Assembly: GCA_964528095.1 (NCBI GenBank)
Contig: CAZGSG010000039.1
Location: 1-27,513, forward strand
Direction of reading: 5' to 3'
Origin: CAZGSG01 sp964528095
GTDB taxonomy: Bacteria > Bacteroidota > Bacteroidia > Chitinophagales > Chitinophagaceae
Length of the DNA: 27,513 bases
Every line of letters starts with the position of its first letter. The first letter of the stretch is position 1. Made by a program: the position numbers and the translations under genes. Under the pieces are notes generated by a model that was not told the origin of the DNA, did no database searches, and saw only the letters and a list, made by a program, of their open reading frames with translations. This document shows positions 16,504 to 25,519 of the stretch, piece after piece.

Positions 16504-16980
16504 ATAGCTGTTGAACCAGCAACCGCTAACGGAATAGCCTCAATTAAGTTTCCATATTAGTTAAATCTTCTTGTATGAGATGGTACCAGTGCCTGTCCGG
16601 CTTTGGACTGGGAGTCTATTACCTATTGCTGCCTTTCCGTTTATGTACGCTTTGCCTGCTGAAAAATTCATACCGGTTTTTGCAGATATTGGCCTCCTTT
16701 GTTTTTACATTATTCTTGTATATGATATCCCCGCTTTAGGTTTCCGGCGGAATACAGCTTACTCAAATCGTTAAAAATAAACTCCGGCTATCAGTCTTCA
16801 GGCGGTCTAATTGCGCCAAAGCTGTTAAGGTTTTGTTAGCTGATCCTGTTTTTCATCGGCTATTGTCAAATCCTGCGACGAACACCGCTTTTTCTCCTAC
16901 ATACACTTCATACCGCTTTTAAACTTAAGGATCCATTTCTCATCTTATATACATCAATTCACTTTTAAAAAATAAAAACC
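16504..16980. other. intergenic region with a doubtful small ORF
   Basis: 477 bp between the membrane protein gene and the small exported protein gene. The only open stretch of note runs from an ATG at 16580 to 16774 (plus strand, 64 codons) and would give a hydrophobic peptide containing ALPAEKFIPVFADIGLLCFY and IILVYDIPALGF. It lacks a convincing start region and may be the decayed end of a membrane-protein gene. No clear promoter for the gene at 16981 was recognised. Confidence 0.3.
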
Positions 16981-17385
16981 ATGAAAAAGATCTTTACACT
17001 TTTATTTGTTGCAGGTAGTATCAGTTTTGCATCTGCACAAAACAACGGGAAAATAAAACAGTCCAATGATTTCAAGAAAGAAACAAAAGACATCGGTTTT
17101 AATCAATCCCGCCCAGGAACAGTTGATAACGGAAAATTCTCTGTTAACTCCTCTGTTGCAAACCGGAAAGAAAAAGAACGCCAGATCCAACAGATCAACC
17201 GCGAGTTTGATAAAAAAATCTCAGCCGTGAAGATGAACAGGTGGATGAAAGCATATGAAAAGAACAAACAAATCCGGTTACTTGAAAAACAACGGAATGA
17301 CCAGATCAAACAGGTAGAATACCGTTTTGATAAATCCTGGAAAGGAGATGACAGGTTTGCAAAAACAAACAATCATCATTGGTAA
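16981..17385 (+). CDS. small exported basic protein, paralogue of next gene
   Basis: A 134-residue protein with a clear signal peptide (MKKIFTLLFVAGSISFASAQ). The mature part is strongly charged and predicted helical, with the segment RQIQQINREFDKKISAVKMN followed by AYEKNKQIRLLEKQRNDQI. This aligns with VNREYDMRINSY and YERNRRIGQAERERSAKI of the gene at 17439. No named domain was recognised. It acts outside the cytoplasm, perhaps in the periplasm. It is separated by 53 bp from its paralogue and both probably share one transcript ending at the terminator at 17863-17887. Confidence 0.82.
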   Translation: MKKIFTLLFVAGSISFASAQNNGKIKQSNDFKKETKDIGFNQSRPGTVDNGKFSVNSSVANRKEKERQIQQINREFDKKISAVKMNRWMKAYEKNKQIRLLEKQRNDQIKQVEYRFDKSWKGDDRFAKTNNHHW

Positions 17386-17438
17386 TCCAAGCAGACCGAA
17401 CTAAATAAAATTCATCAGACAATTAAAAAAATAAACAA

Positions 17439-17840
17439 ATGAAAAAGATATTTGCCTTATTAATCGCTGTTACCTTCGTTACCGTTGGTTTTGCACAGCA
17501 GCGTAATGACCAACGATCGTTCCGTAATAACGACCAGTATAGTCGTATTCAGCAACGGGATCAGCCAGGACGTTCATATCAATATGAAGACAATAGTTAC
17601 CGGGGAAATGACCGGGGTTATAATGAACGCGATCGCCGTGAACAGATGGACAGGGTAAACAGGGAGTATGATATGCGTATTAACAGTTATAGAAATGATC
17701 GCTCCATCAATACTTACGAGCGTAACAGGAGGATCGGCCAGGCCGAAAGGGAAAGATCAGCAAAAATAAAATCTTTTGGATCCGGTATAGCTGTTGGTGC
17801 AATCGCGGGCGTTCTTTTAGGGGTACTACTTTCCAGGTAA
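17439..17840 (+). CDS. small exported protein with C-terminal glycine-zipper segment
   Basis: A 133-residue protein: signal peptide (MKKIFALLIAVTFVTVGFAQ), an Arg/Asp/Gln/Tyr-rich low-complexity stretch (about 21-68), a charged helix shared with the preceding gene (about 69-112), and a C-terminal glycine-zipper hydrophobic segment (GSGIAVGAIAGVLLGVLLSR). The last segment could insert in or associate with a membrane, whereas the paralogue lacks it. No function is known to me; an envelope-stress or scaffold role would be speculation. Confidence 0.82.
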   Translation: MKKIFALLIAVTFVTVGFAQQRNDQRSFRNNDQYSRIQQRDQPGRSYQYEDNSYRGNDRGYNERDRREQMDRVNREYDMRINSYRNDRSINTYERNRRIGQAERERSAKIKSFGSGIAVGAIAGVLLGVLLSR

Positions 17841-17862
17841 ATATTTTACCGGTAAATAAATC

Positions 17863-17887
17863 AGGGTCGGCTAAGCCGGCCCTTTTT
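17863..17887 (+). terminator. intrinsic terminator after the exported-protein pair
   Basis: Arms AGGGTCGGC (17863-17871) and GCCGGCCCT (17875-17883) pair at all nine positions with one G-U wobble around a 3-nt loop and are followed by a run of T. It lies 23 bp after the stop at 17840. Confidence 0.85.
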
Positions 17888-18010
17888 GATTATGCCCCGT
17901 TGAAAACAGGTGCCAGCAAGCCTGTTTAAATACTATCCCCCCAATGCCGGCTTACTACATTTTAAACGCCTATTTTTAGTTACATTTAAGCTACCACCAC
18001 AATTAATAAC

Positions 18011-19984
18011 ATGGCCTTTATTTACCAACCGGGAAAAATCTTTCTTTTCATCCTCTGTTGTTTGGTTTCTTTTGATTCGGTAGCGCAACTTTCCCGATTG
18101 GACAGCCTGAAAAAGAATATTCATACCGCTTCATCACCGGCCGAAAAATTACAGGCCAGTTTTGTTCTTTGTGATGAATGGGAATCATTCAGCCCGGACA
18201 CCCTGTATAACTATGCATTGCTTGCCCGTAACTGGGCCATCGATCAAAAAAACAATACAGCTATTTTATTGAGCGACTATTACCTGGCCGCTTATTTATT
18301 TCAGAAAAATAAACTGGATACTGCCCTTGCCGCTATTGATGCGGCTATCGTCAACGCGTCAAAAATATCCGCCTACAATACTACATTGGTCAAATGCTGG
18401 TTTTTACGGGTGAATATCCTGCTTCGCACTTCGCGCTATGACGAAATATTAAAACAGAGTTTTGCCTTGCTGACACTGGCAGAAAAACAACATGACACAA
18501 TAGCGTTGATCCGGGCGAATACAGGCATTGGCAATGTAAATATGCGATTGCAGAAATACAGCGAGGCGCTCAACTGGCATTACCGGGCGCAGGCATTGAT
18601 GCAGCGGGACGCATTAAAAGCCGCCTGTAGTTTTGTATATGTAAATACAGCGATTGTCTATTACCATCTTGCCGTGTTGAACGACACCAAAGAAAATGAA
18701 GATTCGATCGAAATAAACCTGCAAAAAGCAATCGCCTATTCACGCAAGTCCAATAATCTTACCAACCTGGCCAATAGTCTCAGTATGTATGGCAATACCC
18801 TGGCCGAATATAATAAACTTGTGCCCGCGGAAGCCGCTCTTACAGAGGCTCTCGCCATTCGTAAAAAGATTGGCGACATATTCTATGAAATAATAGATAT
18901 GGAAGCGCTTTCTTCTTTTTACCAGGGCAGTAATAATTCCGAAAAAGCAATACAAACATGCCAGGACGCGCTCGCATTGGCGAAAAAAAATCCCGGGGAT
19001 TTTATCTCCCGGGTTGCTATCTATAGTATGTTGGGCGAGATCTACTCCGGTGCAGGAGATTATAAAAAATACAGTGAAGTGTTGAAAGAGCGTATGAGTT
19101 TGCAGGACTCTTTTTATAAGGTCAACACGGCAGAAGCTATCAGTGAAATAGAAACCAAGTATGAAGTACAAAAAAAAGAGAACATCATCATCCAGCAGAA
19201 ATACGACCTGGTAAGGAAGAACTACCTGGTCTATGGCGTACTCCTTCTTTTACTGTTAGGAGGTCTTTTTTCTTTTATTCTTTTCAGGCAATACAGGAAA
19301 AAACAAAAGCTGAAACTGGCCATACTTCAACAGGAGGAACAACGTATGAGCATTATTGCAGTTGCAACAGCCGAAGAAAAAGAGCGACAGCGAATCGCGG
19401 CAGAATTGCATGATAACCTGGGCAGCCAACTAAATTACATCAGCAGTAATATAGATTTCATTATGGATACACCGGCCCAGTATCCCCCGGAAGACCAGGA
19501 TAAAAGATTGTCCAGGGTAAATGATACAGTAAAACATGCTATTACCGATTTGCGGGGAACGATCTGGGCATTGAAAAAAGAAAACGTAGAAATGGAAGAA
19601 GTAGCAGACAAGATAAAACTACATGCAATAGATCAATTATCACATAGACAGGATATAAGGCTAAATGTACAGGAACACCTGCCTGTAAAGCTCATCTTAT
19701 CCCCTGCTGAAGCATTAAATATATTCCGCATTTTCCAGGAGGCAGTCAATAATGCAGTTAAATACTCGCGTTCATCAACGATCGACCTGTCGCTGGAAAC
19801 AAACACTTCTCCTCTATTTCGTATTGTACTTGCGGACAATGGGACTGGTTTTGATACAACCAAAACTTACGCGGATCATTATGGCCTTGAAAATATGCGG
19901 GAAAGAGCGAAGGAAATTAATGCAGTCCTGGAGATCATTAGTCAGAAAGACAAAGGAAGTACTATTATATTATCTAAAGGCTAG
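18011..19984 (+). CDS. TPR-containing sensor histidine kinase (HisKA_3)
   Basis: A 657-residue protein. An N-terminal signal segment (10-26) is followed by a periplasmic TPR array (about 40-370, e.g. ANTGIGNVNMRLQKYSEALN and SMLGEIYSGAGDYKKYSEVL), a coiled segment, one membrane helix (about 405-425), then a HisKA_3 dimerisation domain with the phosphoacceptor His467 in ERQRIAAELHDNLGSQL. The ATPase domain has an N-box (FQEAVNNAVKYS, Asn580/581), G1 (DNGTGF, 609-614) and G2 (GLENMRERA). This class normally phosphorylates a NarL/LuxR-type response regulator. None is encoded nearby, so the partner must lie elsewhere. Confidence 0.94.
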   Translation: MAFIYQPGKIFLFILCCLVSFDSVAQLSRLDSLKKNIHTASSPAEKLQASFVLCDEWESFSPDTLYNYALLARNWAIDQKNNTAILLSDYYLAAYLFQKNKLDTALAAIDAAIVNASKISAYNTTLVKCWFLRVNILLRTSRYDEILKQSFALLTLAEKQHDTIALIRANTGIGNVNMRLQKYSEALNWHYRAQALMQRDALKAACSFVYVNTAIVYYHLAVLNDTKENEDSIEINLQKAIAYSRKSNNLTNLANSLSMYGNTLAEYNKLVPAEAALTEALAIRKKIGDIFYEIIDMEALSSFYQGSNNSEKAIQTCQDALALAKKNPGDFISRVAIYSMLGEIYSGAGDYKKYSEVLKERMSLQDSFYKVNTAEAISEIETKYEVQKKENIIIQQKYDLVRKNYLVYGVLLLLLLGGLFSFILFRQYRKKQKLKLAILQQEEQRMSIIAVATAEEKERQRIAAELHDNLGSQLNYISSNIDFIMDTPAQYPPEDQDKRLSRVNDTVKHAITDLRGTIWALKKENVEMEEVADKIKLHAIDQLSHRQDIRLNVQEHLPVKLILSPAEALNIFRIFQEAVNNAVKYSRSSTIDLSLETNTSPLFRIVLADNGTGFDTTKTYADHYGLENMRERAKEINAVLEIISQKDKGSTIILSKG

Positions 19985-20082
19985 TACAGCCTGCCATTAT
20001 TTTTTTACACTATTTCTATTTTTACAATCCATCTCTAAAAGGAAAAGCTTCAATTAAATGGCAAACCTGTGGCTGTGCCGAC

Positions 20083-21984
20083 TTAATAAACCGGGACATT
20101 ATTAAACTTACACCTCATTTCGCCCGAAAACCCAGTAGTAAACGTTTCCGTCATAGCATCGCCCCTGGTAATAGGCTTTAGTCCTTCTGTAACAATACCC
20201 AATACAAAATAGCCGCTTGCTTTTCCGTCTGTTATGCTTTCTATTACAAATTTGCAATTGGGTGAGGCTGCAGGAAGTTTTTTCTCCAGGGATTCGCTAT
20301 AATAATTTGCCATATGTCCATTTGCAATAATGGGAGAAAATAAATTGATATACGGCTTTTTGCTGCTTCCATAATACAAAACTGCTTTTGTCGCTTTAAT
20401 CTCGGGATATTGTTTGCTTCCGTAAGCCGGTTTTGTTTTGTTGATCTCAGCAAAATAATAGGTTTCGGGTTTTAAAGTTTCAGTAATTACATTTAATTCA
20501 ATCTTTATAAAGTCTTCCTTCGTATTCCCTTCTTCTTTGCTGGCGATAAATGTATATTTCCCATCGCCACTTTTGGAAAAAGAGGCATAAGGCAGATTAG
20601 TATTCAGCGGCTTGCTTTGCAGGTTTACTGCTGATACAGAGTTGCCGGTAACAGTTGTAGCTGCCGGGCTTATTTTTTTATTACCGGCATTGGATCCTTT
20701 GGTTGAAGCATTATCACCTGGCACATTACTGGTACTACCCGCTTTTTCATATTTATCTGCTTCAGGTTTAAAAATAAACTCTACTCTACGGTTTTGCGCC
20801 TTTCCTTCGGATGAAGTATTCTCGGCTATTGGCCGGTCTTCTCCCCTGCCTTCAGTAGTAAGCATTTTTTCATCTATGCCATACTGTTTAATAAGGATAT
20901 CTTTTACAGCTTCCGCCCTTTGTTCAGATAGTTTTAGGTTGGCGGCATCATTGCCATCGCTGTCAGTGTAGCCGATAATCTTTACTGTAGAACTGGCTTC
21001 TTTAATCACCTTGCTTACATCTAAAAGGGCGCCCATGCTTTCCGGTTTGAGATTGGCTGTTCCGGTGAAAAACAACAAATTACTAACCAGTTTCCCCTGA
21101 TCAAATTTGGTTCGGGTATCAGGTATATCTTTTGCGATTCTAAAATTGTTTACATAAAAATCGATATCTGCATAATAATGAAAAGAAAATGCCAGTTGGT
21201 TTGGTAAATAGGCTTCATCGATGGCGCTTAGGTCGTACAGCTTTTTATCGTTCCACCACATACGAAAACGTTTTCCCTGTACACACATACTAATATGAAT
21301 AGGCACACCACTTGTATAAGGAAGTAATTCCTGACCATCAGAAAGTTTATCCTTGTTCTTATATAAACCGGTGCGTCTTTCAGGGTATTTACTTTCAAAG
21401 TAGCTTTCAAAACTTGTTTTGCCCGGGCTTATAAGGTCAATAAGGGTTTCATCGGCAGGTGTTTTGCTACCTGAATTTAAAAGTATGATTGAATAACTAT
21501 GACCGCCGCTTTTACCTTTCTCATCTACAAGCATATCGAATTCAACAGTAAAATCCCTGCCCCAGGATTGTTTTTTATTACGGATCAAATGGCTGGATCC
21601 CTTGGTCTTTAACTTTAGCCAGTTTCCTTCCTGTCCATCAATCGTAACTACCTCGGCCGATGAACTGGTAAGCCAACCCAGGGGAGTTTCGCCGATATTG
21701 TCTTTCTCAAAGTTATCATAATACAAAATGGTAGATCCCGGAACAAAATCGAACTTACTATACACTTTCAATGGATCGCCTGATTTTGTTACAACTGACT
21801 TTACTATGCTTTCATTGTTTTGATCACTAGGGGCTTCGCTGGTTTTCTCCGTAGTTTTATCAACAGGTTTATCCGTGGTTTGATTTATGACTGATTTAGC
21901 TTTTTCCTTTAATTTCTTAAATACCTGGGCCCGGCTCGTATTAAAAAACAAGAAGGTCATTGTTAAAAAAAGTAACTGTTTCAT
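20083..21984 (-). CDS. OmpA-domain protein with N-terminal beta-rich domain and extra C-terminal domain
   Basis: A 633-residue exported protein (signal peptide to about residue 20, NTSRAQ). Residues 80-285 form a beta-rich region like LamG/concanavalin-type folds (LYYDNFEKDNIGETPLGW; FTVEFDMLVDEKG; FYVNNFRI). An OmpA/MotB peptidoglycan-binding domain follows at about 295-406, with GYTDSDG (Asp341), LSEQRAEAV (Arg356) and AQNRRVEF. After a Ser/Asn-rich linker comes an unrecognised C-terminal domain (about 465-633). It probably anchors the outer membrane or a surface structure to the cell wall. It follows the 22040-23332 gene by 55 bp on the same strand, suggesting a two-gene operon. Confidence 0.9.
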   Translation of the reverse strand: MKQLLFLTMTFLFFNTSRAQVFKKLKEKAKSVINQTTDKPVDKTTEKTSEAPSDQNNESIVKSVVTKSGDPLKVYSKFDFVPGSTILYYDNFEKDNIGETPLGWLTSSSAEVVTIDGQEGNWLKLKTKGSSHLIRNKKQSWGRDFTVEFDMLVDEKGKSGGHSYSIILLNSGSKTPADETLIDLISPGKTSFESYFESKYPERRTGLYKNKDKLSDGQELLPYTSGVPIHISMCVQGKRFRMWWNDKKLYDLSAIDEAYLPNQLAFSFHYYADIDFYVNNFRIAKDIPDTRTKFDQGKLVSNLLFFTGTANLKPESMGALLDVSKVIKEASSTVKIIGYTDSDGNDAANLKLSEQRAEAVKDILIKQYGIDEKMLTTEGRGEDRPIAENTSSEGKAQNRRVEFIFKPEADKYEKAGSTSNVPGDNASTKGSNAGNKKISPAATTVTGNSVSAVNLQSKPLNTNLPYASFSKSGDGKYTFIASKEEGNTKEDFIKIELNVITETLKPETYYFAEINKTKPAYGSKQYPEIKATKAVLYYGSSKKPYINLFSPIIANGHMANYYSESLEKKLPAASPNCKFVIESITDGKASGYFVLGIVTEGLKPITRGDAMTETFTTGFSGEMRCKFNNVPVY

Positions 21985-22039
21985 TTTAGTTTTTATTAAT
22001 GAGGTGATTTTTTATTTCGATGGACCCAATTCCAAGATT

Positions 22040-23332
22040 TTATTTTTTTACCATTGTCCATTTGCCTCCGCCTGTAGCAGATGTTCCGCTACCCCAGGTA
22101 CCCTGTAAGCTATTTGATGCATCCAGACTGGCAGTAATAGAGAAGGTACCTCCATTCGTATATGTATACGTACCTGTAAGTATATTGTTCTCAAACTTGT
22201 ATGTTCCCGTTGCAATGCCGGTATTGCTTTGATTAAGAAGATACATTTTCCCATCGCTTTTAAATTCGAAAGAATAATAGCTAGGACCGGAAGCAGTGCC
22301 ATTACCATAGGTACCCGCCCAAATGCCTGGCATACTCATACCAGCCACTTCATTTTTGATGGTCATATTAGCAAGCTTTGGGGAATTTGTATTTGCTCTT
22401 GTAGTAAGGGTGGGTGTAGTATTAGCTGGTGCAGGATCTGGTGTGGCCGTTTTTACTATAGTTGTCTTCACAGGCCCAGCCGCGGCAGGAGCAGGAGCGG
22501 GAGCAGGAGCAGACCCAGCTTTAGGAAAAAACTCAATTTTCAACAGGATGGTATAATTGCCATGATCCCTACTATTGCCGATGGCATTTTCGTCATAGTT
22601 TACTGCAATAATACCATTGCCGTTCCCGAAATTACTGTTGGCAATAGCAGATAGATTAGGTGTGTTGAGTGTGAGGAGTTTAGGTGAGAAGTATCCCAGC
22701 TTTTCCATGCCGATAGGTCTTGTGCCTGGTCTGCCAAGTTCGCCCTGGTCACCACCCGCCAGTATTTTGGGAATTCCCAATGAAGCGCCATGATGCAATA
22801 TGCCTCCAAGATTTCCTGTAGCGATATTAAACCCTATCATAAGCGGCGCTACTTTTTGATTGATGGCATTGTACATATTGCCAATAGTGCCAAGAAATGA
22901 ATTCATGTTATCGGCTACCGGATCATGTTCCCAGGCTGTAGGTATTACCGTTACAATATCACCATCAGCCAGATCGTATTCGCCTACAATATCATTGCAG
23001 CGAAACTGGTCGCCGCCTTTAATGCCGCCCCTGGCCCCACCAAACATATCAACAGCAGAACCGGCGCTGATCCTGTTTGAAAACTGGCCGGTGGCGTCTC
23101 CGTATACTGGCGTTCTTTTTTCATACCGGTTTTTTGAATTGCCACTCCTGTCGGCGATGCTAAAGCCAAAATTAAAATACACTTCATCGCCTTTTCCATC
23201 GGTTTGCAGAATGTCATCCCAGGTTTCCCGATAACAATCAAAACCAACAAATGAAATGCGGATGCGGCCGGCCTGTGCCAGCAGGGTTGCCGTGATAATA
23301 CAGAAAAACAGGGTAGTGATGATTTTCTTCAT
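22040..23332 (-). CDS. exported protein of unknown function with Ala-Pro linker
   Basis: The chosen ATG (23330-23332) gives 430 residues with a signal peptide (MKKIITTLFFCIITATLLAQ); an upstream extension to 23392 would place a second hydrophobic stretch before it. The N-terminal domain (about 21-275, beginning RIRISFVGFDCYRETWDDIL) is unrecognised. A linker of repeated Ala-Pro (about 280-292) leads to a Thr/Pro-rich stretch and a C-terminal domain of about 95 residues that looks like a small beta barrel (GIWAGTYGNG; YSFEFKSDGKMYL; TGTYKFENNILTGTYTY; LQGTWGSG), as often found in Bacteroidota secreted proteins. It is probably co-transcribed with the OmpA-domain gene. Confidence 0.82.
   Translation of the reverse strand: MKKIITTLFFCIITATLLAQAGRIRISFVGFDCYRETWDDILQTDGKGDEVYFNFGFSIADRSGNSKNRYEKRTPVYGDATGQFSNRISAGSAVDMFGGARGGIKGGDQFRCNDIVGEYDLADGDIVTVIPTAWEHDPVADNMNSFLGTIGNMYNAINQKVAPLMIGFNIATGNLGGILHHGASLGIPKILAGGDQGELGRPGTRPIGMEKLGYFSPKLLTLNTPNLSAIANSNFGNGNGIIAVNYDENAIGNSRDHGNYTILLKIEFFPKAGSAPAPAPAPAAAGPVKTTIVKTATPDPAPANTTPTLTTRANTNSPKLANMTIKNEVAGMSMPGIWAGTYGNGTASGPSYYSFEFKSDGKMYLLNQSNTGIATGTYKFENNILTGTYTYTNGGTFSITASLDASNSLQGTWGSGTSATGGGKWTMVKK
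22485..22514. repeat. hexamer tandem repeat coding the Ala-Pro linker
   Basis: Five successive units close to GCAGGA (one GCGGGA, last one GCAGAC), coding Ala-Pro pairs on the minus strand. Being in units of six bases, slippage would change linker length without a frameshift. Confidence 0.7.
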
Positions 23333-23476
23333 ACTTTCTTTTTGATTGATGAATGATGATGTAAAAATGAGCAGTAAAAAAAAAATTAACATCCCCTAAA
23401 AACAGGATATTTTTAAGTACAGAAAATCACGGAAAAGGGGGATAGGATAGTATTAAGCGGAAAATAATTTTATAAC

Positions 23477-25498
23477 ATGAATGTTAAATCGCTTCTCTTA
23501 TTTACACTTTTACACACTATCTCTTTCTTTGCAAAAGGGCAATACGATAAAAGAGACAGCATTCTGAGCTATATTGAATCTATCCGTAATACGCCTTTGG
23601 ATACCGCCCATATATCCCGATTAAGAATACAGGGATATGATTTAATAGAAAAAGACAGTTTACTGTCAAACCAACTCCTCAACGAGGCTTTAGCAAAAAG
23701 TCTAATCGTTAAAGAAGCAAACACTATTACAAATTGTTACAGATTGTTAGGTGTGTGGCATAGTTATTTTGATAATAAAGATAAAGCGCTGGAATACTAC
23801 AGGCTGTCTCTTCAGTCGGCAATGGGCAACCGCAATCAATACCTTATTGCCGGTGCCAATTTTAATATGGGAAATATTAAATACTGGAAAGGGGAATATG
23901 ATAGTTGTATCCATTTTTATATAAGAGCAGCGGAGATTTTTGAAAACCCCAAAATTCTTGAAGATAAAACTGTTACAGAGCGGCAGTTGGATTTACGCAA
24001 ATCCGATCTGTACAGTAACCTGAGTGTCGTATTTAATACCTTAAGAAATCTTTCTAAAGCAGATGAGTATATTGATAAAGCCATTGCCATTACAAAAAAA
24101 TATACCAGCCCCATTGCCGCAAGTACATTGGCCCGGTATATGCAAAATAAAGCCGACAATTATTTCGAAAATGGAGAAACTGAAAAAGCACTTCGTATCC
24201 GGCTTAACTTCTTACCACAGATGGAGAACGGGGAGAGTGCGAAAACCTTTTTGCAGGGCGCTTATCAGAACATAGCACAGGAATATTTTAGTTTAAAAAA
24301 AATAGACTCATCCAGGTTCTTCGGACTGAAAAGCATGCGACTTGCTACCACACTGAAAGTTCAAAGTGGTATCGCAAATGCAAACTGGCAACTGGCCAGG
24401 ATTGCCCTGGAAGAAAAACAGTACCAGGAAGCCGATAAGTATATGGAGGCCGCCAGGGATTATTACCTTACTACCAGTGATGATCCGGCGGAGCAACGTA
24501 ACTATTACGAAGTAATGCAAGAATTAAAATTTGCAGAGGGCAGGTATAAGGAAGCCTATCTTGATTTTAAAAAATTTAATGCGATAAACGATAGCCTGTT
24601 AACAAGTGAAAAGGCAAAAGAATTTTCGGAAAGGGAAATTCGTTATCAAACTGAAAAAAAAGACGCTCAATTAAAACTACAGCAAGTCACCATCCGGCAA
24701 AAAAGCATTCTCAACTACATTCTGATTGTCGGAGCAATCGGGTTGTTCATTATTCTGTTGCTTAGCTACAGGACCTACTATCACAAACAAAAATTACAAA
24801 AACAGCAAATAAGTAAACTGGAAACAGAAAGACAATTAATGGCCACAGAAGCCGTATTAAAAGGAGAAGAAAAAGAAAGAACCCGCCTGGCAAAAGACCT
24901 GCATGATGGACTTGGAGGCATGTTGTCGGGCATTAAATATTCATTTCAAACGATGAAAGGGAATTTAATAATGACGCCTGATAATGCCCAGGCTTTTGAA
25001 CGCAGCATGGACATGCTGGACAGTTCGATTAAAGAAATGCGGCGTGTAGCGCATAACATGATGCCTGAGGCGTTAGTTAAATTTGGGCTGGATACTGCAT
25101 TAAAAGATTATTGCAATGATATCAATCAAATCGGCGTCATCAATATAAACTATCAGTCTATCGGGTTGAATGGCTCGGCTATAGAACAGACAACCGCTAT
25201 CGCTATTTACAGGATTGTGCAGGAGTTGCTTAATAATGCCATAAAACACGCTGTTGCAAAAAATATCATCACACAAGTGTCAAAAACGCAGGGGTCAATT
25301 TCTATAACAGTTGAAGATGATGGAAAAGGTTTTGATACTACTATATTGGAACATAACAAGCCCCGCCAGGATGATGAGGCCGCACGGGGAATAGGATGGG
25401 CAACTATTCAAAACCGCGTGGATCTTTTGAAAGGAAAAATGGATGTGCGGTCCGAAGCAGGCAAAGGAACATCCGTATTTATTGAACTACAGGCATAA
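23477..25498 (+). CDS. TPR-containing sensor histidine kinase (HisKA_3)
   Basis: A 673-residue protein with the same architecture as the kinase at 18011. It has a signal segment (1-22), TPR repeats (about 60-375, e.g. FNMGNIKYWKGEYDSCIHFY), one membrane helix (about 411-430) and a coiled linker. HisKA_3 follows with His476 in ERTRLAKDLHDGLGGML, then an N-box (VQELLNNAIKHA, Asn586/587), G1 (EDDGKGFD, 613-620) and G2 (GIGWATIQNRVDLLKG). It diverges from the 22040-23332 gene with a 144-bp gap and converges with the kinase at 25520. No response regulator lies next to it. The TPR part is presumably the periplasmic sensor. Confidence 0.94.
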   Translation: MNVKSLLLFTLLHTISFFAKGQYDKRDSILSYIESIRNTPLDTAHISRLRIQGYDLIEKDSLLSNQLLNEALAKSLIVKEANTITNCYRLLGVWHSYFDNKDKALEYYRLSLQSAMGNRNQYLIAGANFNMGNIKYWKGEYDSCIHFYIRAAEIFENPKILEDKTVTERQLDLRKSDLYSNLSVVFNTLRNLSKADEYIDKAIAITKKYTSPIAASTLARYMQNKADNYFENGETEKALRIRLNFLPQMENGESAKTFLQGAYQNIAQEYFSLKKIDSSRFFGLKSMRLATTLKVQSGIANANWQLARIALEEKQYQEADKYMEAARDYYLTTSDDPAEQRNYYEVMQELKFAEGRYKEAYLDFKKFNAINDSLLTSEKAKEFSEREIRYQTEKKDAQLKLQQVTIRQKSILNYILIVGAIGLFIILLLSYRTYYHKQKLQKQQISKLETERQLMATEAVLKGEEKERTRLAKDLHDGLGGMLSGIKYSFQTMKGNLIMTPDNAQAFERSMDMLDSSIKEMRRVAHNMMPEALVKFGLDTALKDYCNDINQIGVININYQSIGLNGSAIEQTTAIAIYRIVQELLNNAIKHAVAKNIITQVSKTQGSISITVEDDGKGFDTTILEHNKPRQDDEAARGIGWATIQNRVDLLKGKMDVRSEAGKGTSVFIELQA

Positions 25499-25519
25499 TA
25501 GCTATAACAGTATTTATTA

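Noticed and set aside
17904..17927. Inverted repeat AAACAGG / CCTGTTT upstream of the kinase at 18011
   Set aside because: Only 7 bp with a 10-nt loop and no T-run; too weak to call a terminator or operator, and the strong terminator at 17863-17887 already closes the preceding unit.
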